NCBI GenBank assembly: GCA_020161835.1
Contig: JAIUNL010000024.1
Coordinates: forward strand, 1-49,897
From: Bacteroidota bacterium
GTDB lineage: Bacteria; Bacteroidota; JABWAT01
Direction: 5' to 3'
DNA: 49,897 bases
Shown here: positions 7,971 through 16,400 of the stretch, piece by piece
Layout: every line of letters begins with the position of its first letter
How positions within the stretch are numbered: position 1 is the first letter of the stretch
Translations under genes and position numbers: made by a program
The notes under the pieces: model-generated
Database searches by the model: none
Told to the model about the DNA's origin: nothing
The model's input: the letters and a program-made list of their open reading frames with translations, nothing else

Positions 7971-8561
7971 CTACCCCGAATACGGTTTACAATACCTTTT
8001 TATGACCTCATCAAGAACTTCATCAAGCGGATAGTCTTCAGGTGCTTCAAAAAAATGAGTCAGAATCCCTTCGAAAAGAGCACCTAAAATCCAGACTTCA
8101 AGTTCAGGTTTCGGGAAGTTGAGTTCTGTTAAAATTGACTGGTAAATCCCGATCATCTGCATCCGTCCATTCTGAAGTTCAAGTCCGCCAACTTCGATGG
8201 TTTCTGGGTACAATGATAATATCTGAAACAAACGCCACCGTTCAGTATCCTTTTTTGCTGCATCGAAAGTTGACCGCACCAAAGCTTCAAGCCGTTTTGC
8301 AGGATCCTCAACTTCAACAGCCTTTTCCATTGTTTGTCCAAGTTCAGCCAACGCCTGTCCGATAATGGCGAGAAGCAACTTTTCTTTGGATGGAAAGTAA
8401 TTGTACATCAATCCTTTTGAAACACCGGCTTCACGGGCAATATCAGCAACTGAAGTTGAAGCAAATCCCTTCGAGGCAAATAAGCCCAACGCCGTATTGA
8501 TAATATGAGTCTGGCTCTGTGACCTGATTGCTTCGAATTGTTTTTTTGTTCTGGGTGACAT
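7971..8561 (-). CDS. TetR family transcriptional regulator of the Lol/MacB-like operon
   Basis: This is a 196-residue regulator. The N-terminal helix-turn-helix reads SQTHIINTALGLFASKGFA, then TSVADIAREAGVSKGLMYNY and FPSKEKLL, a textbook TetR DNA-binding domain. The C-terminal ligand domain is variable. I chose ATG 8561 because the longer frame opens at TTG 8588, and those codons would lie inside a 22-base operator-like palindrome. It is the most upstream gene of the minus-strand block that continues with the LolA-like, permease, ATPase and barrel genes. It probably represses itself and perhaps that operon, with release by an unknown ligand. Confidence 0.9.
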   Translation of the reverse strand: MSPRTKKQFEAIRSQSQTHIINTALGLFASKGFASTSVADIAREAGVSKGLMYNYFPSKEKLLLAIIGQALAELGQTMEKAVEVEDPAKRLEALVRSTFDAAKKDTERWRLFQILSLYPETIEVGGLELQNGRMQMIGIYQSILTELNFPKPELEVWILGALFEGILTHFFEAPEDYPLDEVLDEVIKRYCKPYSG

Positions 8562-8567
8562 TTTATC

Positions 8568-8589
8568 ATTGACCGATCGTTTAGTCAAT
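8568..8589 (-). promoter_or_regulatory. Probable TetR operator upstream of the regulator gene
   Basis: The plus strand carries an imperfect 22-base palindrome with arms ATTGACCGATC and GTTTAGTCAAT. The arms match at 8 of 11 positions when one is inverted. It begins 6 bases upstream of the ATG at 8561 and overlaps the candidate -10 region. Size, symmetry and place fit autorepression by the TetR protein. Confidence 0.6.
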
Positions 8590-8616
8590 ATTCGTGACTT
8601 TGTTTGATTTTGTCAA
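8588..8616 (-). promoter_or_regulatory. Candidate promoter for the TetR gene
   Basis: On the minus strand TTGACA (8611-8616) is followed after 17 bases by GAATAT (8588-8593). The -35 element is a perfect sigma-70-type match and the -10 element is weak. The overlap with the operator palindrome supports a repressible promoter. This is inferred from pattern only. Confidence 0.4.
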
Positions 8617-8674
8617 GATCAGTGAAAAAAATAATCCTTCTTTGGATGTTGTCTCATTAATTCGGAAATTTAGG

Positions 8675-8791
8675 GAATTACGGATTACTGGTCACATATC
8701 ACGGGGGACGTAATACAGCCTGTCCCACTACTGCGGGATCTCACGTATTACGGGAAAAATGCCGGAGACGGGATGAATCCCGTCTCTACGA
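8675..8791. repeat. Intergenic repeats upstream of the yjdF-like gene
   Basis: From 8675 to 8760 the sequence is made of the ATTACGG/GTCACATATCACGGG word family also seen at 162, 34605 and 46966. From 8763 to 8791 there is a GGAGACGGGATGAATCCC palindrome followed by GTCTCTACGA, matching copies at 47171-47198 and 47304-47331. The next gene starts 21 bases later, so these elements form part of its leader or upstream region. Confidence 0.7.
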
Positions 8792-8811
8792 AATTCAAAT
8801 TACAAATTTAA

Positions 8812-9423
8812 ATGACAACAAAAGCACATTTTTACTATTACTCAACGGCACTACTGGCCTTATTGGGTGTAACCGCCATTCAGCCCTTTGATATACTGAC
8901 TTGGTTTCTAGAGATTTTCCCGATCCTGATTGCACTCCCGGTTTTGTGGGCAACTTACGATAACTTCCGGCTGACCAATTTGCTTTATTTTCTCATTTTC
9001 CTTCATGCTGTCATTTTAATGACAGGCGGACATTACACTTACGCCAGGGTTCCGCTTGGTTTCTGGATACAGGATTGGTTTGACCTTTCACGAAATCCGT
9101 ATGACCGGATCGGACATCTGGCTCAGGGATTTATTCCGGCTTTGATTGCCCGGGAAATCCTGTTAAGAAAAAAAATACTGAAACCCGGCGCCTGGCTTTT
9201 TATCATTGTTGTCACGATCTGCATGAGCATCAGTGTTTTGTATGAGTTTATTGAATGGTGGACGGCGGTGATTCTGGGTCAGGGTGCTGAAGAATTTCTC
9301 GGAACCCAGGGCGATCAGTGGGATACCCAATGGGATATGTTCCTGGCAACCGTTGGGGCAATTGCCGGGCAACTGATTTTCTCAAAACTTCAGGACAGGC
9401 AAATTACAAAGGTTAAATTTTAA
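8812..9423 (+). CDS. YjdF-type integral membrane protein (DUF2238)
   Basis: This 203-residue protein has about six hydrophobic segments. It carries the features I associate with YjdF/DUF2238 proteins: MTGGHYTYARVPLGFW, then DWFDLSRNPYDRIGHLAQGF, VLYEFIEWWTA and LGTQGDQWDTQWDMFLATVG. The conserved His, Asp and Glu residues sit near predicted membrane boundaries, suggesting metal or polar substrate contact, but no activity has been established that I know of. It stands alone on its strand between repeat-filled gaps. There is no clear Shine-Dalgarno site ahead of the ATG. Confidence 0.85.
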   Translation: MTTKAHFYYYSTALLALLGVTAIQPFDILTWFLEIFPILIALPVLWATYDNFRLTNLLYFLIFLHAVILMTGGHYTYARVPLGFWIQDWFDLSRNPYDRIGHLAQGFIPALIAREILLRKKILKPGAWLFIIVVTICMSISVLYEFIEWWTAVILGQGAEEFLGTQGDQWDTQWDMFLATVGAIAGQLIFSKLQDRQITKVKF

Positions 9424-9445
9424 GTGTTAAAGGTTGAATGAAATG

Positions 9446-9530
9446 GGCACCTCTAAAAACCTCAACAATGTCATCCTCAACTTGATTGGGGATCCATTAT
9501 AAGGGAAATAAGAAGGTTTTTAGAGGTGCC
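9446..9530. repeat. 85-base element with perfect 17-base terminal inverted repeats
   Basis: The ends, GGCACCTCTAAAAACCT (9446-9462) and its exact reverse complement (9514-9530), flank a 51-base centre. The centre contains a diverged REP-like GTCATCCTCAACTTGAT. A degenerate end-like piece (GTTTTCAGAGGTGCTCT) occurs at about 11753-11769. The element could be a small non-autonomous mobile unit, or a strong bidirectional hairpin acting as terminator for the gene upstream. Confidence 0.75.
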
Positions 9531-9614
9531 AAAATACATAAACATCTATCATAACCCCTCTTTCGAACTTTGTATTTATTTTGCGACTTTCATTAGACCC
9601 GTGCGTAGCTTGGG

Positions 9615-9635
9615 GGCGATTCATTCGCCGTTTTT
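9615..9635 (+). terminator. Terminator-like hairpin
   Basis: GGCGA, a 5-base loop TTCAT, then TCGCC (9615-9629) is followed by a short T run. The stem is only 5 base pairs, and the word resembles known GGGCGATTCATTCGCC-type intergenic repeats, so its role as a terminator is uncertain. It lies 33 bases before the EamA gene. Confidence 0.35.
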
Positions 9636-9667
9636 ACGGCTTATCAACAACAAAATAGGTTGACATT

Positions 9668-10567
9668 TTGAGCGAAACCCATCCATCCCGAACGAAAATT
9701 ATCCTGGCGTTTCTTGCCATTTATCTGATCTGGGGATCCACTTATCTGGCCATTAAAGTTGCCGTTACCAGCTTCCCGCCCTTTTTCATGGCCGGCACCC
9801 GGTTTATCACTGCATTTATTATTCTTGGCGGATGGGCCTGGTATCAGGGGGCAAAGCTTCCAACCTGGCCACAAGTCAGGTCAACTCTTGTCATCGGACT
9901 TCTTCTGCTGCTTGGCGGAAATGGTGCCGTTTGCTGGGCTGAGCAGAAAGTAGATTCCGGTTTTGCAGCTTTGATTATCACGACAACTCCTCTTTTCATG
10001 GTTTTGATTGACCGGATGGGTCCGGCAAAGAAAAAATTACATCCGCCGGTGATGGGTGGAATTTTACTTGGCTTTCTGGGTATCATTTTTCTGATCGGAC
10101 CTGAAAAATTAGTGGATTATGAACATCTGAATCTTACCGGTATCGTTGCATTGATTTTTGCCACGGCATCATGGGCTGCCGGTTCGGTTTACTCGAGACA
10201 CAACCCCCTTCCGGTAAATCAGAATCTGAACTCAGCCCTTCAAATGCTGTTTGGCGGTCTGTTTCTGCTGATTTTTTCGGTGCTTTCAGGTGAATATGCC
10301 TCTGCTTCTCTGACTTCTGTTACTCCTGAAGGCTGGCTGTCCTGGGCTTATCTGGTTATTTTCGGATCAGTGATTGGTTTTTCTGCGTTTGTATTTTTGC
10401 TGAAATGGAGCACGCCGGCAAAAGTCTCAACTTATGCTTATGTCAATCCGATTGTGGCGGTTTTGCTGGGTTATTTCATTTTAGGGGAACCCTTAACTTT
10501 AAATATGCTGATCGGCGGCGGAATTATTGTGCTTTCGGTTATCATCATTACGAAGTTTAAGGAATGA
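9668..10567 (+). CDS. EamA family (drug/metabolite) transporter
   Basis: The 299-residue protein has about ten hydrophobic segments arranged as two EamA repeats. The first begins IILAFLAIYLIWGSTYLAIK, and the second ends with the typical YAYVNPIVAVLLGYFILGE segment and a final VLSVIIITKFKE. Such proteins are inner-membrane carriers exporting amino acids, drugs or metabolites, and the substrate is not predictable here. The best start is TTG at 9668 (SETHPSRTK follows), because no ATG occurs before the first membrane segment. It is a single-gene unit with repeats on its left and a hairpin on its right. Confidence 0.88.
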   Translation: MSETHPSRTKIILAFLAIYLIWGSTYLAIKVAVTSFPPFFMAGTRFITAFIILGGWAWYQGAKLPTWPQVRSTLVIGLLLLLGGNGAVCWAEQKVDSGFAALIITTTPLFMVLIDRMGPAKKKLHPPVMGGILLGFLGIIFLIGPEKLVDYEHLNLTGIVALIFATASWAAGSVYSRHNPLPVNQNLNSALQMLFGGLFLLIFSVLSGEYASASLTSVTPEGWLSWAYLVIFGSVIGFSAFVFLLKWSTPAKVSTYAYVNPIVAVLLGYFILGEPLTLNMLIGGGIIVLSVIIITKFKE

Positions 10568-10685
10568 GGGTCAGCGGGGTACGGGGTATGTTTTACGCCG
10601 TACGACAATTCGTTTATTAAATCCCATTTTGCTTTGCTCACCTGTTTCGAATCCAATCTGTTTTCCTGCCGTATACCTCAAAACG

Positions 10686-10728
10686 CCAAAAACAAACTTC
10701 AGAAATTTTAAACTGGAGTTGTTTTTGG
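10686..10728 (+). terminator. Hairpin downstream of the EamA gene, possible terminator
   Basis: CCAAAAACAAACTTCAG (10686-10702) pairs imperfectly with CTGGAGTTGTTTTTGG (10713-10728) around a 10-base loop. There is one bulge and one mismatch. The stem is long but no T run follows it, so it may end transcription from 10567 or act in the leader of the TPR gene that starts at 10791. The rest of the 10568-10790 gap shows nothing else recognisable. Confidence 0.35.
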
Positions 10729-10790
10729 ATATAACCGGCTCTTTCCGGTTCAAACCAAATTCTATCAGTTAATCGAAAGTATCCAAACAG

Positions 10791-11669
10791 ATGAAAATCG
10801 TTTTTCTGGCACTCGCTATCTGTTATTCCCTTTTTGCTGCTCCACAACTTTTTTCTGCAACTCCCCTCGATAAAGGCATCCAGCTTCTTGAAAAAAAGGA
10901 TTTCAAAGGTGCAATTCAGTTTTTTAAAGCTAAAGTAAAAGAAAATGAGGACGATGCTTCTGCAAATTATTACCTCGGCCGGTCTTACCTGATGATTGAT
11001 AAATACGATTTTGCAGTTGAATACTGTGAAAAGGCAGTTGACTTGAATCCGAAAGTGGCTGATCACCATTTCTGGCTGGGTCAGGCTCTTGGACGTAAAA
11101 TCAGGGAAGTGAATGTTGTGCGGCAGGCGTTTCTTGCACCCGATATTCTTGAAGCATTTGAGAAAACTGTTGAACTTGACCCCAAGCATCTTGGCGGCCT
11201 GATCGGACTGACAACCTTTTATACCCAGGCACCTTCAGTTGCGGGTGGTGATCTTGAAAAAGCAAAAACCTTTGCCGCAAGAGTTTCCAAAATCAAAGAA
11301 AAACAAGGCAGATTGCTGTTCATTCAGATTTATACCAGGGACGGAAAAACGGCCAAAGCTGAAGAAGAGTTTAAGGCCTATGACAAATCGTTCGTTGATT
11401 CCACAGATGGTTACCAGTTTTACAATACTTACGGCTATTTCCTTCTCGAACGGAAAAAGACCGCTGAGGCAGTTCAGAAATTCGAAAAGCAGGCAAAACT
11501 GGCACCCAATGATCCGAATGTCTGGGATAGTCTGGGAGATGGACTTCAGGCAGCAGGAAAACCCAAAGAAGCACTTGTGGCCTTTGAAAAAGCGTTAAAA
11601 CTGAAACCTGATTTCAAACCCTCAAAAGAAAAAGCAGAAGCACTCAGAGCACAACTGAAGGGGAAGTGA
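10791..11669 (+). CDS. Exported tetratricopeptide-repeat protein
   Basis: This 292-residue protein begins with a signal peptide (IVFLALAICYSLFAAPQLFSA). At least four TPR units follow. The first two are at about 24-85 (DFKGAIQFFKAKVKENEDDA, then YLGRSYLMIDKYDFAVEYCE) and a third is near 115-130. The last pair at about 205-285 reads AEAVQKFEKQAKLAPNDPNV and PKEALVAFEKALKLKPDF. It should act as a periplasmic scaffold or protein-interaction partner. No enzyme domain is visible, and neighbouring genes give no hint about the partner. The ATG has no strong ribosome-binding site. Confidence 0.88.
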   Translation: MKIVFLALAICYSLFAAPQLFSATPLDKGIQLLEKKDFKGAIQFFKAKVKENEDDASANYYLGRSYLMIDKYDFAVEYCEKAVDLNPKVADHHFWLGQALGRKIREVNVVRQAFLAPDILEAFEKTVELDPKHLGGLIGLTTFYTQAPSVAGGDLEKAKTFAARVSKIKEKQGRLLFIQIYTRDGKTAKAEEEFKAYDKSFVDSTDGYQFYNTYGYFLLERKKTAEAVQKFEKQAKLAPNDPNVWDSLGDGLQAAGKPKEALVAFEKALKLKPDFKPSKEKAEALRAQLKGK

Positions 11670-11781
11670 AGATAATTACAAGGTTTCAGATTCAGGGTTC
11701 AGAAGATCAGTGGTTTGTAAATGAACATTGAAAAGGGGGACCTTTGGCGGGTTTTCAGAGGTGCTCTAAATGGAGCGTCTC

Positions 11782-12231
11782 TTACAAATAGATAATTTTA
11801 ACACTCATCACCTTGTCTGCATTTAAATTAAATGAGGCCTTTTTAAATGAAGGTTTGTTTGAAAAGCCAATTGTTTCAAAATTTGAGAATCCGATCCCTT
11901 CGGTAGGGAAAATAAATCCTTTATCAATTTCACCGTTGTTGTTTTCATCGTGAAAAATATTTACCGCATAGGTACCAATTGGGATGTCTCTGAATGTTAT
12001 TACAGACGATCCCTCTATGATTTTTCCTTTCAATATTTTATAGCTTTTCTTAAAGTTTTCATCAGGAATTGAGCCGTCTTTATTGTATAAAGCAAATTGC
12101 ACTATTCCTTTTGAATTTCTTAGATTTTCGACATTGATTGTTAATGAAACGGTCTTATCTGCCTGATTACCGAATATTGTAAATGGTAGAAAAAGGAAGA
12201 ACGTAAAAATAACCAGAGTTAGATTTTTCAC
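11782..12231 (-). CDS. DUF2141 family exported protein
   Basis: This 149-residue protein has a signal peptide (LTLVIFTFFLFLPFTIFGNQ). The mature part shows DUF2141 features: SLTINVENLRNSKGIVQFAL, then FRDIPIGTYAVNIFHDEN and GEIDKGFIFPTEGIGFSN, ending in a SFKKASFNL strand. The family is predicted to fold as an immunoglobulin-like beta sandwich and often follows envelope genes. The start is GTG at 12231, overlapping the RND pump stop codon by 4 bases (GTGA), so translation is coupled. It is the last gene of the efflux operon. It may be a periplasmic accessory, but its activity is unknown. Confidence 0.85.
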   Translation of the reverse strand: MKNLTLVIFTFFLFLPFTIFGNQADKTVSLTINVENLRNSKGIVQFALYNKDGSIPDENFKKSYKILKGKIIEGSSVITFRDIPIGTYAVNIFHDENNNGEIDKGFIFPTEGIGFSNFETIGFSNKPSFKKASFNLNADKVMSVKIIYL

Positions 12232-15200
12232 TTAACAACTTCTCTCTTTTTTGAAAATTTTTCTTTTATACTATCGACCACGTCATAGATTAAAGGAACC
12301 AGGAATACGGTTAATATCAATGATGAAAGCAAACCACCGATAATTACCCAAGCCAACCCATTCTTCCATTCACTTGCGGTTCCTTTTCCCAGCGCAATGG
12401 GTAACATGCCTATGGCCATTGCCAATGTTGTCATTAAAATAGGACGCATGCGTTCCTTGCCTGCGAGAATTAACGCTTCCTTGAAATGTTTGCCATCAGC
12501 TTTCAGTTGATTGGTGAAATCGACAATCAGGATGGCATTTTTTGTTACGAGTCCCATGAGCATAATAAGTCCAAGTTGTGCAAAAAGTGTCAGGTGATTT
12601 AATGATAAATTCAGGGCTAAAAATGCCCCGATTGCCGCAACGGGTATACCAAATAACGCTACAAACGGATAAATATAACTGTCGTACAGCGCAATCATGA
12701 TCAAATAAATCAGAATAAATGAAATAAGTAAAACAGAACCCAGCGCACCAAAACTTTCGTTTTGTGTTTTAATATCTGCACCCCAGCTCAGTTTAACACC
12801 TTCGGGCAGTGGTTTTGATTTTAAATAGGTAATCACTTCATCTGCCATTGTTCCGGATGGACGTCCAAATGACTCTGCGGTAAGCGTTACCGAGGCTTGT
12901 CTGTTGAGCCGTTCCAAGAGCGAGGGTGAGTTATCTTGAACAACAGTTGCAAATTGCGACAATTCAATTGGAGTATTCATTGGATTGATGATTGTAAGAT
13001 TCGTGATATCTTCAAAATTTTTGCGATCAAACTCATCAAGCCATATTCTAATTGGATATTCCGTACCATTTTCGGTCAGGGAAGCATCATCATTGCCTGT
13101 AAATGCAGTTCTTAAATTCAATCCTACAAAAGCAGTAGTTAGACCTAAACGCTGCATTTTATCTTTGTCGGGAATTACTTTGTATTCGGGGCTTCCTTCC
13201 ACAACCGATAATTGAACATTGTCAGCTCCGGGAATGGTTTCAATAACCGATTTCAATTCTTGTGATGTTTTCATTACCAACTCAATATCGCCACCACTCA
13301 ATGTTATTTTGATGGGAGCTCCCTTTGGCAGCAAACCAATTACAGCAACCGAGTAATTAATTCCCGGAAAATCAGAACGTAACTGTTTAAGAAGATATTT
13401 CATAAAATCTTCTGTTTTCATGCTTCTTTCATTTGCTGATTTCAACTGGATTGTAAACTCTGATTTATTTGCAGCACCCACACCAAGGCTTCCAATTCCG
13501 GTGCTGGGTCCGGCTATATTGCTGAATAATGTCGAAACTTCGGGTTGCTGGAGAATGTAGTTTTCAATTTTCTGGGAGACGATGTTATTCTGCTGAACGG
13601 TGATTGTTTTGTCGTATTCCAGGTTCAATCTGAATTTTCCCTGGTCACCTGTTGACATCATTTCTTTGCCAATGATGCCTTGTTTCATTATTCCAAAAGT
13701 CAGCACAAAAAGCAGCAAAACAATGCCGGTAAAAATAAGTTTGTGCTTTAGCACCCAAACCAGTTGCTTGCCGTACCATTCAATAAATAGGTTTAATTGA
13801 TGCTCAAACCAAAGTAAAAAACGGTTCATAAAATTTGTAGGCTGTAAATCTTCTTTTTTTCCGATACGGGAGGCAAGCCAGGGTGTAAGCGTAAATCCTA
13901 CCAATAAACTGGTTAGCGTAGAGGTGATCACAACAACTGAAAACTGTTTAAGCATATCCGCAACAAAAACCTGCAAAAATAAAATCGGCAAAAATACAAC
14001 CACATCAACCAAGGTAATTGAGAGGGCAGAAAAGCCAATTTCCATACGACCGTCCATTGCTGCACTGCGTTTTTCTTTTCCTTTATCTAAATGGCGTTGA
14101 ATATTTTCGAGCACCACAATAGCATCATCGACTAAAATCCCGATGATTAATGACATTGCAAGTAAAGTCATCAAATTCAGGGTATAGCCCAAAAGCCACA
14201 TCACAGCAAATGCAGTTACAAGGGAAGTTGGGATTGAAATTAATACAATTAAGGAATTGCGATAACTTCTTAAAAACAAAAGCATCACAATAGAAACAAG
14301 AATGACGGCCAAAAATAGATCCAGAACAACAGAATTAACTGCTGCAATGGTTTTGTCGGTTGAATCATCGGCTAATATAAATTTTACGCCGGCATTTTTA
14401 TTCTGCTCCTCAATCACCTTTAACTTTTCACGAACCAGTTTTGAAACCTCTACAGCATTCGCATCACCTTGTTTTTTTAGCATCAGCCCAATACCGTTTA
14501 CACCATTGTATCTGCTTACTGATACTATTTCTTTAACACCATCGATAACATTGGCAATATCTTTCACATACACCGGGCTGTTGGGCATTGGCATTGCAAC
14601 CTGCACGTTTATGATGTCATCGATTGTCGTAAATTTCCCGGTAATCCGTACCGAATTATTTTCCTTTTGTGTTTGAACTTTTCCGGCAGGAAGGTCTAAT
14701 CCTGACCGATTAATGGCATCAACCACCTGACTAAGTGAGATTTTATAATAAACCAATTTTTCTTGATTCACCTTCACCTGAAATTCACGTTCTTCGCCAC
14801 CGAGCAAAGTTATTTCTGCAACCCCTTTCAATTGTTGAATCTGAGGCAGAAATTCATCTTTCATTTTCTGAAAAAACTGGGTTTCCGGCAAACGACTGGA
14901 AGCACTGATGGAGATAATTGGCAAATCGTTGGGTGAGATTTTGCTCATCACCGGACTTTGGATGTCGGCAGGCAAATCTTTCTTGATGTTGTCAATATAT
15001 CGTTGCGCATCTTGCATGGCTTTGTCAACATTTGTCCCATATTTCAGGTTGGCAATAATTACCGATGCATTGGGCATTGACTTCGTTTCCAGATAATCTA
15101 CACCTTCCAAATTTGAAAGTGCATCTTCAATTTTTCTTGAAACTGATGTTTCAACTTCCTGGGGTTCTGCTCCCGGATACATTGTCCTGATTACGACTAC

Positions 15201-15329
15201 TGGTTGGTTAAAGTCGGGCAACAGCTCATAACTTAGGTTTTTATAGCCTATAATTCCCAGAAGGGTAAATACGCTAAAAAGAACAATGATCAGCGATGGA
15301 CGTTTTATGGCAATTTCTGTGATATTCAT
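12228..15329 (-). CDS. RND efflux pump inner-membrane transporter, HAE type (AcrB-like)
   Basis: This 1033-residue protein has the full RND layout: a first membrane helix in RPSLIIVLFSVFTLLGIIGY, two large periplasmic domains and two groups of membrane helices. The proton-relay residues of drug pumps are present, with LVDDAIVVLEN supplying the paired aspartates of helix 4 and GLVTKNAILIVDF the helix 10 lysine. That places it with hydrophobe/amphiphile exporters rather than metal pumps. The periplasmic adaptor lies 6 bases upstream and TolC two genes upstream, so a tripartite pump is complete in this operon. Length is normal for the family and no frame damage is seen. Confidence 0.95.
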   Translation of the reverse strand: MNITEIAIKRPSLIIVLFSVFTLLGIIGYKNLSYELLPDFNQPVVVIRTMYPGAEPQEVETSVSRKIEDALSNLEGVDYLETKSMPNASVIIANLKYGTNVDKAMQDAQRYIDNIKKDLPADIQSPVMSKISPNDLPIISISASSRLPETQFFQKMKDEFLPQIQQLKGVAEITLLGGEEREFQVKVNQEKLVYYKISLSQVVDAINRSGLDLPAGKVQTQKENNSVRITGKFTTIDDIINVQVAMPMPNSPVYVKDIANVIDGVKEIVSVSRYNGVNGIGLMLKKQGDANAVEVSKLVREKLKVIEEQNKNAGVKFILADDSTDKTIAAVNSVVLDLFLAVILVSIVMLLFLRSYRNSLIVLISIPTSLVTAFAVMWLLGYTLNLMTLLAMSLIIGILVDDAIVVLENIQRHLDKGKEKRSAAMDGRMEIGFSALSITLVDVVVFLPILFLQVFVADMLKQFSVVVITSTLTSLLVGFTLTPWLASRIGKKEDLQPTNFMNRFLLWFEHQLNLFIEWYGKQLVWVLKHKLIFTGIVLLLFVLTFGIMKQGIIGKEMMSTGDQGKFRLNLEYDKTITVQQNNIVSQKIENYILQQPEVSTLFSNIAGPSTGIGSLGVGAANKSEFTIQLKSANERSMKTEDFMKYLLKQLRSDFPGINYSVAVIGLLPKGAPIKITLSGGDIELVMKTSQELKSVIETIPGADNVQLSVVEGSPEYKVIPDKDKMQRLGLTTAFVGLNLRTAFTGNDDASLTENGTEYPIRIWLDEFDRKNFEDITNLTIINPMNTPIELSQFATVVQDNSPSLLERLNRQASVTLTAESFGRPSGTMADEVITYLKSKPLPEGVKLSWGADIKTQNESFGALGSVLLISFILIYLIMIALYDSYIYPFVALFGIPVAAIGAFLALNLSLNHLTLFAQLGLIMLMGLVTKNAILIVDFTNQLKADGKHFKEALILAGKERMRPILMTTLAMAIGMLPIALGKGTASEWKNGLAWVIIGGLLSSLILTVFLVPLIYDVVDSIKEKFSKKREVVK

Positions 15330-15335
15330 GATATT

Positions 15336-16400
15336 TTAGTTCTTAATTGTAACATTGGCACCGTCATATAGATTGATAAACCCGTTCGTAACAATCACGT
15401 CGCCCTCTGCCAATCCTTTCTCAATTACAACTTTATTTCCAATTCGTTCAGATAGGGTAATATCACTTAGCAATGCTTTACCCTGCGTTATTTTATATAC
15501 TTGTGGTCTAATATTGGTACCCACAATTGATGATGACGAAATAACAAGGTGTTTCTTCTCGTTTTCACTTAAAACACGTACATTACCCGACATTCCAGAT
15601 TTTATTTTCAAATCTGGGGTATTTCCAACTAAAAATTGAACCGGGAAACTATTTCCCATATTGGCCTTACTGCCAATCATAGAAACTTTGCCCTTCAATA
15701 AAATTTCGGGAAATGCATCAACGCTGAGTTGTGTTGATTGTCCGACTGTAAACTGATTGATTTTTTGTTCAGGTAAATTGATGGTGAATTTTAATTTCGA
15801 AATATCGGTTATTTGCAATAAGGGCATTCCTGGTGCTGCAAAGGCACCTTCCTCGGTCATTTTTGCAGTTACAATACCATTGAACGGCGCTTTGATTGTG
15901 GTTTTGTTAATTTGTTCGAGCAGTGTAGCTTTTTGTACGATTGCCAATTTCAAAGCCAATTGCGTTTTTTCAAGTTGTACCCCTTGAATGGCATCGGCAT
16001 TGGCAAGCATGGTGTATCTTTTCACATCGGTTTCCAATCCTTCAACCTGAATTTCGACCGACTGAAGCTGTAACTTCAGTAACGAGTTGTCCAATTGAAT
16101 CAGTGCCTGACCTGAATTTACCTGGCTCCCTACATCAACCAGTAATGTGCTGATATTGCCTTGAACTTCGGCACTTATTTTGGTTTCTTTATTCGGTTCA
16201 AACGAACCCGAATAAGAATTTTCAGCATTTAAAAACTCAAGTTTCAACGTATCGACCTGAACACTAATGGGAGTTGTTTTATCGTACTGATAGACCCTGT
16301 TTTGTGTAGTTTCTTTATTGGTTATCAGACGTAAAACAACCGCAGCAACAAGAACCAGACCAATAACAATGTAGATAATTTTCTTTTTCATAGGTTTCAC
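15336..16400 (-). CDS. RND efflux periplasmic adaptor (membrane fusion protein)
   Basis: The 354-residue protein has an N-terminal membrane anchor (KKIIYIVIGLVLVAAVVLRL). A biotinyl-lipoyl-like pair of halves flanks a short coiled-coil hairpin: ISTLLVDVGSQVNSGQALIQ near 80-100, then NKTTIKAPFNGIVTAKMTEE near 165-185. A beta-barrel domain (LPEQKINQFTVGQSTQLSV) and a membrane-proximal domain (IEKGLAEGDVIVTNGFINL) follow. It links the RND pump to TolC in the periplasm. The gene lies 6 bases ahead of the pump gene. The hairpin is short, as in many Bacteroidota adaptors, and there is no lipobox cysteine. Confidence 0.93.
   Translation of the reverse strand: MKPMKKKIIYIVIGLVLVAAVVLRLITNKETTQNRVYQYDKTTPISVQVDTLKLEFLNAENSYSGSFEPNKETKISAEVQGNISTLLVDVGSQVNSGQALIQLDNSLLKLQLQSVEIQVEGLETDVKRYTMLANADAIQGVQLEKTQLALKLAIVQKATLLEQINKTTIKAPFNGIVTAKMTEEGAFAAPGMPLLQITDISKLKFTINLPEQKINQFTVGQSTQLSVDAFPEILLKGKVSMIGSKANMGNSFPVQFLVGNTPDLKIKSGMSGNVRVLSENEKKHLVISSSSIVGTNIRPQVYKITQGKALLSDITLSERIGNKVVIEKGLAEGDVIVTNGFINLYDGANVTIKN

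Noticed and set aside
3777..8561. MacAB-TolC macrolide pump
   Set aside because: The ATPase and permeases are separate, there is no MacA-type adaptor and a LolA-like protein is present, which fits a LolCDE-like system better.
10638..11189. 183-residue open frame on the minus strand across the TPR gene
   Set aside because: It lies antisense to a gene with a signal peptide and clear TPR motifs, has no recognisable domain and is rich in Cys, Phe and Lys as expected of a shadow frame.
12228..15329. Heavy-metal efflux (CusA/CzcA) assignment for the RND pump
   Set aside because: The paired aspartates in LVDDAIVVLEN and the lysine in GLVTKNAILIVDF fit drug-type HAE pumps, and there are no metal-binding accessory genes.
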